Assembly (NCBI RefSeq): GCF_002879615.1
Contig: NZ_PNRF01000042.1
Location: forward strand, 31,729 to 95,728
Length of the DNA stretch: 64,000 nucleotides
From: Billgrantia endophytica
Lineage (GTDB): Bacteria > Pseudomonadota > Gammaproteobacteria > Pseudomonadales > Halomonadaceae
Direction: 5' to 3'
The position numbers and the translations under genes were made by a program. This document shows, piece by piece, positions 35,087 through 42,953 of the stretch; position 1 is the first letter of the stretch, and the number at the start of each line of letters is the position of its first letter. The notes below the pieces were generated by a model. That model saw nothing but the letters and a program-made list of their open reading frames with translations. It searched no databases and had not been told where the DNA came from.

Positions 35087-35953
35087 ATGCAAGACAACGA
35101 CAATCGCTGGATCCTGGCGGCCCAGTGCGCGAGCCGGCTCGGCACTGTGGATGTGGTAACGCGCTTCCTCAAGGAGAGCCGCTGCTATATCACCGAGCAG
35201 CACTCCTTCGACGACCGGCTCGGCGGGGGCTTCTTCATTCGCACCGAATTCCGGCCCGAGGCGGAAGGCTTCGACGCTGCGGCTTTCGAGGCCGGCTTTG
35301 CCGAGCGCGCCGCCGAGTTCGACATGAGCTTCGAGCTGACCCCGCCGGGGCGGCGGATGCCGGTGGTCATCATGGTTTCCAAGGCCGACCACTGCCTCAA
35401 CGACCTGCTCTACCGTTACCGCATAGGGCAGTTGCCTATCGACATCCGCGCCATCGTTTCCAATCACCCGGATCTGGAGTCGTTGGCGGCCTGGCACGAG
35501 ATTCCCTATCACCACTTCCCTATCACGCCGGAGGCCAAGGCCGAGCAGGAAGCCAGGGTATGGCGGGTGGTCGAGGAGACCGGTGCCGAACTGGTGATCC
35601 TGGCGCGCTACATGCAGGTGCTGTCGAGCAACATGTGCAAGAAACTCAGCGGCCGTGCGATCAATATCCACCATTCCCTGCTGCCGGGCTTCAAGGGCGC
35701 CAAACCCTACCACCAGGCCTATGACAAAGGGGTCAAGCTGGTCGGTGCCACCGCTCACTACATCAACGACGACCTCGATGAGGGCCCGATCATCAGCCAG
35801 GGGGTCGAGCCGGTCGGCCACACCGACTACCCGGCAGACCTGGTAGCCAAGGGGCGCGACATCGAGTGCCTGACTCTGGCTCGAGCGATAGCCCTGCATG
35901 TGGAGCGCCGTGTCTTTCTGCACGCCAACCGTACGGTCGTGTTCAACCGTTAG
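35087..35953 (+). CDS. purU: Formyltetrahydrofolate deformylase
   Basis: A 288-residue protein with an N-terminal ACT domain (about 8-85) and a formyltransferase-fold domain with the catalytic N193, H195 and D231 (INIHHSLLPGF; YINDDLDEGPI), at the same spacing as in PurN/PurU. Releases formate and THF from 10-formyl-THF, returning THF to the sarcosine oxidase cycle. Its place at the end of glyA-soxBDAG matches other proteobacterial sarcosine loci. Confidence 0.96.
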   Translation: MQDNDNRWILAAQCASRLGTVDVVTRFLKESRCYITEQHSFDDRLGGGFFIRTEFRPEAEGFDAAAFEAGFAERAAEFDMSFELTPPGRRMPVVIMVSKADHCLNDLLYRYRIGQLPIDIRAIVSNHPDLESLAAWHEIPYHHFPITPEAKAEQEARVWRVVEETGAELVILARYMQVLSSNMCKKLSGRAINIHHSLLPGFKGAKPYHQAYDKGVKLVGATAHYINDDLDEGPIISQGVEPVGHTDYPADLVAKGRDIECLTLARAIALHVERRVFLHANRTVVFNR

Positions 35954-36095
35954 CCAGCCGCCAAGCTACATCCCGCGACACGGTACTCGATGCACGTCTC
36001 AGATGGCTGGCGATGACCCGGACCGAGTGAGTGGCTCGCATCATCATGATGGCGGCTCGGTCTTCAGTAGTGAGATGGCGGTAGCAATGGGTCAT
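35943..36095 (-). pseudogene. IS30-family transposase N-terminal fragment
   Basis: Minus-strand frame from the ATG at 36095: MTHCYRHLTTEDRAAIMMMR, THSVRVIASHLRRASSTVSR, the IS30 N-terminal HTH, then it breaks off and hits a stop inside the 3' end of purU. Only 50 residues remain of about 330. Confidence 0.75.
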
Positions 36096-36133
36096 GGCAA
36101 CACCGTACCTGGTGGGTCAGGTGTTGCACTTGG

Positions 36134-37063
36134 TCATTGAGACCGTCCTTCCGGGCTCGCCGGAAGCGTCGCGGCGAAGTATTCGCGCATGTAATCGATG
36201 AAAGCGCGGGCCACCCGCCGCGTTGGCATTTGCGGTAGCTGTATCGCCGCGATTCGCAGCGGCTGGACCTTTTCTTCGACAGGGAGCGTGCACACAATCG
36301 TGCCGTCATAGGTCATGGAAGTCTTTGGCACCAGCCCGAGCAGCCCATACCCCAGCCCGTTGCCCGTGAGCGACCGCACCATTTCGAATGAGTTCGGCAA
36401 GTACCGCAGATTGGGCTTGATACCTAGGCTTCTGAACAGCGACAACAGGTAGTCGCGCGAATGCGGCATGTCCATGAGGATAAGGGGTTCCGGTGCGATC
36501 TCCCTTAGCGAAACCCGTTGTTGCCGGGCCATGGGATGGTCTTGCGCGAGCACCACATGAGGCGAGATCTCCGCCAGCCAAGTGATCTCGAACTCGTCAA
36601 GCTCGCACAAATCGAAGGTCAGCGCGAGCTCATAACGGGCGTCCCTCACACCTTCGAGGATTTCCGCCTGGTCGCCCTCGTCGAACTCCACTCGCACGTC
36701 GGGGTAACGGTGCTGAAAACCAGCCAGCAGGGAGGCGAAGTAGGCAGGCGCCATATTGATGAAGCAGGCCATGCGGAGGCGGCCGGAGAGCTCGGCGTCC
36801 AAGGCGTTGGCTATGGTCTGAAACTCTTCCGCGTGCGCAAGCAGCATCCTCGCCTCGGGCAGAAGGTGCTGTCCCACAGGCGTGAGTATCACACCCGACG
36901 AGCGCTTCCTGACGAACAGCTGTTGGCCTATGGATTCTTCCAGATGGGATATTGCTGCGGACACCGATGGTTGGGAGACGTATAGCCGCCGTGCTGCAGC
37001 GGTGACACTGCCTTCCTCGGCGGTCGTCACGAAGTAACGTAAGCCGCGTAACGAGAAGTTCAT
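36134..37063 (-). CDS. LysR-family transcriptional regulator of the BKACE operon
   Basis: A 309-residue protein with HTH SVTAAARRLYVSQPSVSAAI and a CbbR-like effector domain. Divergent from the BKACE-to-carboxylase operon across 297 bp containing the TATATCTCA palindrome. The likely local activator; the effector is unknown. Confidence 0.92.
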   Translation of the reverse strand: MNFSLRGLRYFVTTAEEGSVTAAARRLYVSQPSVSAAISHLEESIGQQLFVRKRSSGVILTPVGQHLLPEARMLLAHAEEFQTIANALDAELSGRLRMACFINMAPAYFASLLAGFQHRYPDVRVEFDEGDQAEILEGVRDARYELALTFDLCELDEFEITWLAEISPHVVLAQDHPMARQQRVSLREIAPEPLILMDMPHSRDYLLSLFRSLGIKPNLRYLPNSFEMVRSLTGNGLGYGLLGLVPKTSMTYDGTIVCTLPVEEKVQPLRIAAIQLPQMPTRRVARAFIDYMREYFAATLPASPEGRSQ

Positions 37064-37282
37064 AGGCTTGTCCTTGGTAGTGAATCAGAAAAAGGTATTT
37101 TCTTAAAGTTTACTGCTGCACTAGCCTTGAACCTAGCCTAAGCGAAGCATCGAAGCCTGCAGTAAATCTGCAGCGAATAGATTCCAGCTTATACAGGGGA
37201 TGTTCGGGTAAACACACTCTCGCCCCTTCATACCGAACCAGTTTGAAATTTGGCATTGGCCGGTTAAAAAAGACTAATTTCT

Positions 37283-37315
37283 TATATCTCATATGCGTGA
37301 GATATACGTTATCTC
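37283..37315 (+). promoter_or_regulatory. Overlapping TATCTC/GAGATA palindromes upstream of BKACE gene
   Basis: TATATCTCA (37283-37291), six bases, TGAGATATA (37298-37306): a perfect 9-bp inverted repeat. Its right arm forms a second inverted repeat, GAGATA (37299-37304) with TATCTC (37310-37315). Centre is about 66 bp before the BKACE start, a place suited to activation or repression. An AT-rich patch in a GC-rich region. Confidence 0.65.
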
Positions 37316-37360
37316 GACGGTGTCTTACGAGCTTGGCGGGCAAAACAAAAGGAGGAACAC

Positions 37361-38290
37361 ATGCAACCGAATATGTACCCGGATGAAAAAGTTGTCCTGA
37401 CCATCGCGACCACAGGCGGCCTGCATGGCCGAGAGGCGAACTCTGCGCTTCCCGAACAGCCGGAGGATATCATCGCTGCGTTCGAGCAATGCTTTGCTGC
37501 GGGCGCGACGGTGGCTCACATCCATGTACGCGACAGGGAGGGCCGCACTTCCGCGGACCCCGCCATCTATTCGGGAGTGATCGCCGGCATCAAGGAGCGC
37601 TGCCCGGGGATGATCACCCAAGTCGGCAATGGCATCGGCATACGTCGCGAGGGCGACGGGACGTGGAGCGGGTTTACCCAGGAGCAGCGCATGGCGCTTC
37701 TGGATATGGACGTGGTGCCGGACATGCTCACCGTGAATGCCGGCACCTTCCACTTCGCGCACAAGGACGCAGAATTCCTGTTCGACAACTCCAAGGCCTG
37801 GAACCGCGACTTCATCACGGCTTGCAAAGAGCGCGGCATCGTCAACGAGCTCGAAGTCTACGACATCAGTCACATCGCCAATATGCTGCAGTTGCGCGAC
37901 GAGGGCATTCTTGAGGGGACGCTGCACTTCAGCTTCGTGATGGGCATCAACGGCGGTATGCCCGCCGATCCGCGCTATCTGATGATGATGCTCGATGCCA
38001 TCCCCGAAGACTCGAGCTGGCAGATCGTCTCCGTCGGCCGTTCGCAGCTGCCGCTAACGTCCATGGCCGTCTGCATGGGCGGCAATATGCGCACCGGCTT
38101 CGAAGATACCGTGTTCTACCGGCGTGGCGAGCTGGCCGAGAGCAACGCGCAGTTGGTCGAGCGCGCCGTGCGCATCATCCGTGAGCTGGGACGCGACGTT
38201 GCGACCATCGATGAGGCACGCCGCATGCATCACATGGCGCCCGTCGGCGCCAAGGCTGCCGTAGGTACCAAAGCTGCCGTAGGTGCCTGA
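37361..38290 (+). CDS. Beta-keto acid cleavage enzyme (BKACE, DUF849 family)
   Basis: A 309-residue TIM-barrel enzyme of the 3-keto-5-aminohexanoate cleavage family, which converts a beta-keto acid plus acetyl-CoA into acetoacetate and a CoA ester. Zinc histidines H53 and H55 are in AHIHVRD, and NMRTGFED keeps the R, E and D of the Kce active site. The Glu of Kce motif TGAE appears as Leu here (ATTGGLHG). The C-terminus is extended by an alanine-rich repeat (GAKAAVGTKAAVGA). First gene of the operon, ribosome site AAGGAGGA. Confidence 0.9.
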   Translation: MQPNMYPDEKVVLTIATTGGLHGREANSALPEQPEDIIAAFEQCFAAGATVAHIHVRDREGRTSADPAIYSGVIAGIKERCPGMITQVGNGIGIRREGDGTWSGFTQEQRMALLDMDVVPDMLTVNAGTFHFAHKDAEFLFDNSKAWNRDFITACKERGIVNELEVYDISHIANMLQLRDEGILEGTLHFSFVMGINGGMPADPRYLMMMLDAIPEDSSWQIVSVGRSQLPLTSMAVCMGGNMRTGFEDTVFYRRGELAESNAQLVERAVRIIRELGRDVATIDEARRMHHMAPVGAKAAVGTKAAVGA

Positions 38291-39053
38291 CGTGAACGCT
38301 GACCTGTTCTCAGTCGAGGGAAAAGTGATCCTGGTCGCAGGCGGTGCCCGCGGCCTTGGCCGCTATCTAGCTGGCGAGTTGGCGGCGCACGGCGCCCACG
38401 TAGTGCTGGCGGATCGGCTCGTCGACGAGGGCGAGGCGGCGGTTGCGGAGCTGCCTGGTAGCGGGCACGGTTTCCAGTTCCTGGACCTGCTCGATCATCA
38501 TGGGGTACACGCGGCCGTGGCCCAGGCCGAGGCGAGCTTCGGTGCGCTGGATGTTGTGCTGAACAGCGCCGGCATCGCGGCCATCGCGCCGGCCATGGAG
38601 ATGGACATCACCGATTTCGAAAGGACCCTGGCGGTGAACGTCACGGGCGCTTTTGCCTTGTCGCGCGCCGCCGCGGCAGCGATGCGACGGCGGGAAGGAG
38701 GCCGCATCGTCCATCTGGCCTCGGTGTCCAGCTGCGTCGTGAATCCGCAGTACGCAGCCTATTCCACCAGCAAGGCCGCGCTTTCCCAACTGGTTCGAAT
38801 TCTCGCGCTGGAGTGGGCCGAGTCCGGAATTACTGTCAATGCGATCGGCCCGGCGATGACGCCAACGCCGCTGACGGAGGTTCAGCTTCTCGCCGACGAA
38901 GAAAGTCGGCGCAAAGCGCTTGGCAAGATTCCGATGGGGCGCTACGGCAGGCCCGGGGATCTGCTAGGTGCACTGCTGCTTCTGGCCTCCCCGGCCGGTA
39001 GCTTTATCACCGGTCAGACCCTGTTTGTAGACGGTGGCCGCACCCTGCTGTGA
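38283..39053 (+). CDS. Short-chain dehydrogenase/reductase
   Basis: A 256-residue SDR: GGARGLGRYLAGELAAHGA (cofactor), NSAG, Ser in LASVSSCV, and Y160/K164 in YSTSKAA. An Asp-rich turn ADRLVDEG suggests NAD preference. The GTG at 38283 overlaps the BKACE stop by 8 bases; a GTG at 38292 is an alternative. It would oxidise a 3-hydroxy acid to the beta-keto acid used by BKACE, but the direction and substrate are inferred from context. Confidence 0.92.
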   Translation: MPDVNADLFSVEGKVILVAGGARGLGRYLAGELAAHGAHVVLADRLVDEGEAAVAELPGSGHGFQFLDLLDHHGVHAAVAQAEASFGALDVVLNSAGIAAIAPAMEMDITDFERTLAVNVTGAFALSRAAAAAMRRREGGRIVHLASVSSCVVNPQYAAYSTSKAALSQLVRILALEWAESGITVNAIGPAMTPTPLTEVQLLADEESRRKALGKIPMGRYGRPGDLLGALLLLASPAGSFITGQTLFVDGGRTLL

Positions 39054-39143
39054 GTCGTATCCAGGACGGCCAGTAATAACAAGAACGGTGCCAAGAGCCG
39101 TATACCAACCGGTGCAAAAGTGCCGGAATAAAGGAGAGACGTC

Positions 39144-40235
39144 ATGATAATGATAAAAGCCAGCTTCACTAGGAAGATAAGCACTGTCGTTGCGGCGACC
39201 GCGATGGCGGTTTTATCTACGGGAGCCGCAGTCTCCGCTCAGGCGCAGACTCAAATCCCTGTCCTGACTTGTCCGCTCGGCTGCGGACATCCGGAGGCGG
39301 TCACGGCGCTATCCGCTCAGATGGCGCGGGGCAATCATGGGGTTATTCCAGCATCTCAGGAAACGCCCGGCTTCATGTACAACATCCGAGCCATGGCGGA
39401 CGAGTCGAACTGGGATAGAACCATCTTCGGCACCGAGGACACGGTGATCCAGGCCGCCTTCCAGGGCGGCTCCGACGAACTCAGAAAGTTCATTCCTCAG
39501 CCGATCCCAATTAATTTCCAACTGCTCTATGGGTTGGGTCTGGTGGCGCAAGGTAAGTTCTTCGTGACCTTCGATCCCAATATCAAGAGCATCGCCGATC
39601 TCAAGGGTAAGCGTGTGGCTATTGGTCTGCCCACCCAGAGCGACTGGGGCATGCACGCCAGTCTGTTCCTGGAGCACGCTTACGGCATTACCGAGGAAAA
39701 TACCCGCATCAACTACGTCACGCCAGAGGTCATGACACAGCAGCTCATCGACGGTAACGTCGATGCCACCCTCATGGCGCTGATCACCAACGCTGACGGT
39801 AGCGCCTGGTGGACCGCCCCGCTGACCAGCAGGATGGACGCCTCCGGCAATACGATCCGTTACCTGCCAATCGACGAGGAGGCCATCGACACCATCAACG
39901 AGAAGTTCAGCATGACCTTGCTCAAACTCAATGTGCCTGAGGGGACTCTGCCCGATCAGGAGAGCGAGTTCATGGTCGCGGCAAATCGCATCTACGAAGC
40001 GGTGCACCCCGACTTCCCCGAAGACGCTGCTTACGAGATGGTCAAGGCGGTGGCCGAGTACGGTCCGCGACTGCGAGATGCCGGGCAGGGCATCTGGCGC
40101 TTCTGGTCGCCCGATAACATGGTTGCTGGCCTGACCGAGGAGAACTCCCACCCTGGTGCTATTCGGGCCTATAAGGAGCTGGGCTGGTGGGATCGGGCCG
40201 CGCAGTACGAGCCGGTGACCTACCCGGAGGACTGA
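39144..40235 (+). CDS. TAXI-family TRAP solute-binding protein
   Basis: A 363-residue secreted protein with a signal peptide (about 1-32, ending SAQAQ). TAXI fold features are FGTEDTVIQAAFQGG and LKGKRVAIGLPTQSDWG and a tryptophan-rich C-terminus. Binds the substrate of the pathway in the periplasm. A stable hairpin follows before the permease gene, which is common where more binding protein than permease is needed. Confidence 0.92.
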   Translation: MIMIKASFTRKISTVVAATAMAVLSTGAAVSAQAQTQIPVLTCPLGCGHPEAVTALSAQMARGNHGVIPASQETPGFMYNIRAMADESNWDRTIFGTEDTVIQAAFQGGSDELRKFIPQPIPINFQLLYGLGLVAQGKFFVTFDPNIKSIADLKGKRVAIGLPTQSDWGMHASLFLEHAYGITEENTRINYVTPEVMTQQLIDGNVDATLMALITNADGSAWWTAPLTSRMDASGNTIRYLPIDEEAIDTINEKFSMTLLKLNVPEGTLPDQESEFMVAANRIYEAVHPDFPEDAAYEMVKAVAEYGPRLRDAGQGIWRFWSPDNMVAGLTEENSHPGAIRAYKELGWWDRAAQYEPVTYPED

Positions 40236-40259
40236 TCGTCAGGAGAGTATTCGTAATCA

Positions 40260-40279
40260 GGCCGCCCTAGGGGGCGGCC
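40260..40279 (+). other. Hairpin between TAXI binding protein and permease genes
   Basis: Perfect 8-bp stem GGCCGCCC/GGGCGGCC with a 4-base loop, 24 bp after the binding-protein stop, no T-run. Likely an mRNA-stabilising or attenuating structure giving unequal expression of binding protein and permease. Confidence 0.6.
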
Positions 40280-40306
40280 CCTAACTATCCTCCGAATGGT
40301 GGTTGT

Positions 40307-42319
40307 ATGAAACGGTCAGGTTATTCAGCACGTGGGCTCTCCACAGCGCTGGAGGGAATGCTCTGGCTGGTCGGCATGGCGCTGGTCGGCTACATCGCCC
40401 TTGGCGTATTCGGGCTGGTATCCCACGGCCCTGAGTTTTACGTCAGCTTCGCGCTCGGCATCGTCGCCATGGGCGGATTGCTCTCTCTGATCCACACCGG
40501 TGAGCAGTTCGCGGTGGCCCGCGGCGAGTCTAATGCGACCACAGGCGACGATATACCCATTCCTCCTGCCAGCGTCCTGTGGGGCGGTTTCAAGATATTG
40601 GTAGCGGTTACAGCAGCTGTTTCGGGTCTGATCGGGCTTGGCTACTTCCTCTGGAACGTCGAGTATCTCGTACTTAACGCGCCCTTTTTTAGCGAAACCG
40701 ACGTGAAAATGGGCTTTCTGATCATCTATTCGATGATCGCGCTGACCTGGCTGCACTGGGGCTGGTTGCTGGCCGGTCTGTCTGGCGCGGCCATCTTGTA
40801 CTTCTTCTTCGGCGACATGGTTCCGATCCCGCTGCTGCGTCACACCGGCTACAGCACGGAATTCATCATGAACTACGTGGCGTTGAGCACCAATCAAGGC
40901 TTTTTCCAATTCAGCGCCACGGCGGCCGACGATATCTACTTGCTCATCTATTTCGGCGTGACGCTGCTCGGGGTGGGTATGCTGCGCCTAATCATCGAGG
41001 TCGGCCGGGCCGCCGGCACACGGGTGCGCGGCGGCGCCGCACTCCCGGCCATACTCGGCAGCAGCGTGATCGGCTCGGTGATGGGTCAGGCGGTATCCAA
41101 CGTCGCCCTCACCGGGCGCATGACCATCCCGATGATGAAGCGTTATCGTTATTCGCCATCCATGGCCGGTGCCATCGAGGCTACCTCGTCTTCGGTCGGA
41201 CAGTTGATGCCACCGGTGCTCGGTCTAGCCGGCTTCATGATTGCCTCCTTCCTCGGTATGCCCTACATCACCGTGGCGCTAGCCGCGCTCATCCCAGCGC
41301 TGCTTTACATCGTCGGCGTCGGTATGGCCGTCACCGTCTACGCGCTGCGCGAGGAACTGCCGCGCCTGGACGAAAAAGTGGAGACGGCGCTGATCTGGCG
41401 CATGCTGCCGACTCTGATCATCCCGATGGCGCTGGTGGTCTGGCTGCTGCTGGGCTTCCGCTCGGCCGGCTATGCGGCGCTGGTGGGCATGGTGGCGGCA
41501 CTGGTGTTGGCTTTCGCGCTCCAGGGGCCGTATCGGCCGAAGTGGAGCGATCTGCGCGGGGCGCTGCGCGAAGGCATGTACCTCACCACCATTCTATCCC
41601 TGCTGATTCTCGCCATCGGCCCGCTGGGCCAGGTAATGGTAACCACCAACCTGTCGGGCCGCTTGGCGAGCCTCCTGGCGACTGTCCTACCGGACACGCA
41701 GTTGCTGATGCTGATCGCCGCCATGGTATTGTCCATCATTCTCGGCATGGGCCTGCCCACCCCCATCGCCTATGTGGTGGCCTCTCTGGCTATGGTGCCC
41801 TTCATACAGGAATTGGGTATCCCGGCCTTTCAAGCACATTTCTTCGTGTTCTACTTTGCGGTTTTCTCGACGCTGACACCACCGGTCGCAGTCTCGGTGC
41901 TGGCAGCGGCCAAACTGGCCGGAACGACCTTCCGAAGCACGTCGATAGACGCGATGAAGATAGCCGGCACGACCTTCATCATCCCCTTCGCCTTTATTTA
42001 CAACCCGCGCCTACTGGCGTTTCCCGATGTGGATGCGAGCGCCATCATGGCGATCATCGAGGTTCTACTGACCCAGTTAGCGTTGGCAATCGCGGCGTAT
42101 GGCTACTGCTTCAAGCGTCTCAAGTCATGGGAGCGCTGGCTGTTCCTGATGCTCGCACTTATCGGGTACTGGACGCTGACTACCTACGGGCGGCCAGTGG
42201 CGCTCGACATCTTCATGTTCGTCAGCACCTTCGTGCTGATGGGTTGGTGCTGGATGAGTGCGCGATCGGGCAAGGCATCCGGATCCGGCTACGCGCCTCC
42301 CGAGCGTGAAAGTGCTTGA
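40307..42319 (+). CDS. TRAP transporter fused permease (4TM-12TM, DctQM fusion)
   Basis: A 670-residue protein, about 16-18 helices. The first quarter is the DctQ-like part, the rest DctM-like with GSSVIGSVMGQAVSNVALTG, SSSVGQLMPPVLGLAGFMI, GMGLPTPIAYVVASLAMVPF and FFVFYFAVFSTLTPPVAVSV. This fused form is the usual partner of TAXI proteins, and the motifs are intact. Confidence 0.94.
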   Translation: MKRSGYSARGLSTALEGMLWLVGMALVGYIALGVFGLVSHGPEFYVSFALGIVAMGGLLSLIHTGEQFAVARGESNATTGDDIPIPPASVLWGGFKILVAVTAAVSGLIGLGYFLWNVEYLVLNAPFFSETDVKMGFLIIYSMIALTWLHWGWLLAGLSGAAILYFFFGDMVPIPLLRHTGYSTEFIMNYVALSTNQGFFQFSATAADDIYLLIYFGVTLLGVGMLRLIIEVGRAAGTRVRGGAALPAILGSSVIGSVMGQAVSNVALTGRMTIPMMKRYRYSPSMAGAIEATSSSVGQLMPPVLGLAGFMIASFLGMPYITVALAALIPALLYIVGVGMAVTVYALREELPRLDEKVETALIWRMLPTLIIPMALVVWLLLGFRSAGYAALVGMVAALVLAFALQGPYRPKWSDLRGALREGMYLTTILSLLILAIGPLGQVMVTTNLSGRLASLLATVLPDTQLLMLIAAMVLSIILGMGLPTPIAYVVASLAMVPFIQELGIPAFQAHFFVFYFAVFSTLTPPVAVSVLAAAKLAGTTFRSTSIDAMKIAGTTFIIPFAFIYNPRLLAFPDVDASAIMAIIEVLLTQLALAIAAYGYCFKRLKSWERWLFLMLALIGYWTLTTYGRPVALDIFMFVSTFVLMGWCWMSARSGKASGSGYAPPERESA

Positions 42320-42362
42320 CAAGAGAGGGGCGCCCGAAAGGGCGCTCGAATGAGGTGTTCTG

Positions 42363-42809
42363 ATGAACCTGAGTTATGAGAAAGTCGCCCAAATTCTCGC
42401 CATCATCGACAGCGCCGAAGGTGAGGACTTGGAATTTACCCTCGGCGACAGGCGGCTCTGTCTCGGCAGCTGGCGCCGGGAGGCGGCAGCCTTGGCTGAG
42501 CCCGCGCGAGCGCCGGAGGCACGGGCCCAGCCGTCGTTGCCGCGCCCACGGCTTGAGCCAACCATTCTGGTACGTGCACAGCAGATCGGCTATTTCCAGC
42601 CCGTGCAGGCACTCGAGATTGGCCGCACCGTGCGGGAAGGCGATCGGCTTGGCGAGATCATCGGGCTCGATGGCCGTACCGAACCCATAGCGGCACCGGC
42701 TGGCGGCGTCGTACTCGATCTTGGCCTGAAGGCGGGTGACTTCGCCCAGTTCGGCGACCTTCTGGTGATCCTTGACCCGGAGACGGCCGGGGCCGCTCCC
42801 GGCGGGTAG
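42363..42809 (+). CDS. Biotin carboxyl carrier-like protein without the biotinylation motif
   Basis: A 148-residue protein. The N-terminus (VAQILAIIDSAEGEDLEFTL) is like AccB and the C-terminal 75 residues have a lipoyl/biotinyl fold (IGRTVREGDRLGEII, AAPAGGVVLDLGLKAGDFAQ). At the turn where BCCPs have E-x-MKM, the sequence is GLDGRTEPI, with no lysine, so it cannot carry biotin or lipoate. A second, intact BCCP is encoded at 46338. It may be a structural or regulatory subunit of the carboxylase, or a decaying paralogue. Confidence 0.72.
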   Translation: MNLSYEKVAQILAIIDSAEGEDLEFTLGDRRLCLGSWRREAAALAEPARAPEARAQPSLPRPRLEPTILVRAQQIGYFQPVQALEIGRTVREGDRLGEIIGLDGRTEPIAAPAGGVVLDLGLKAGDFAQFGDLLVILDPETAGAAPGG

Positions 42810-42953
42810 ACGCCTGCTCCCGAGCGTTCGGCCACCACCGGCTAAACCTGCCGGCGCGCCGGCGCCGCGACCATTTTTTCGTGGCACACCGGCCCGTGGC
42901 CGATGCGGGGCCGCTCGTCCCGAAGAACGTGCCGCCTGTCTGGAGGAACGAAC

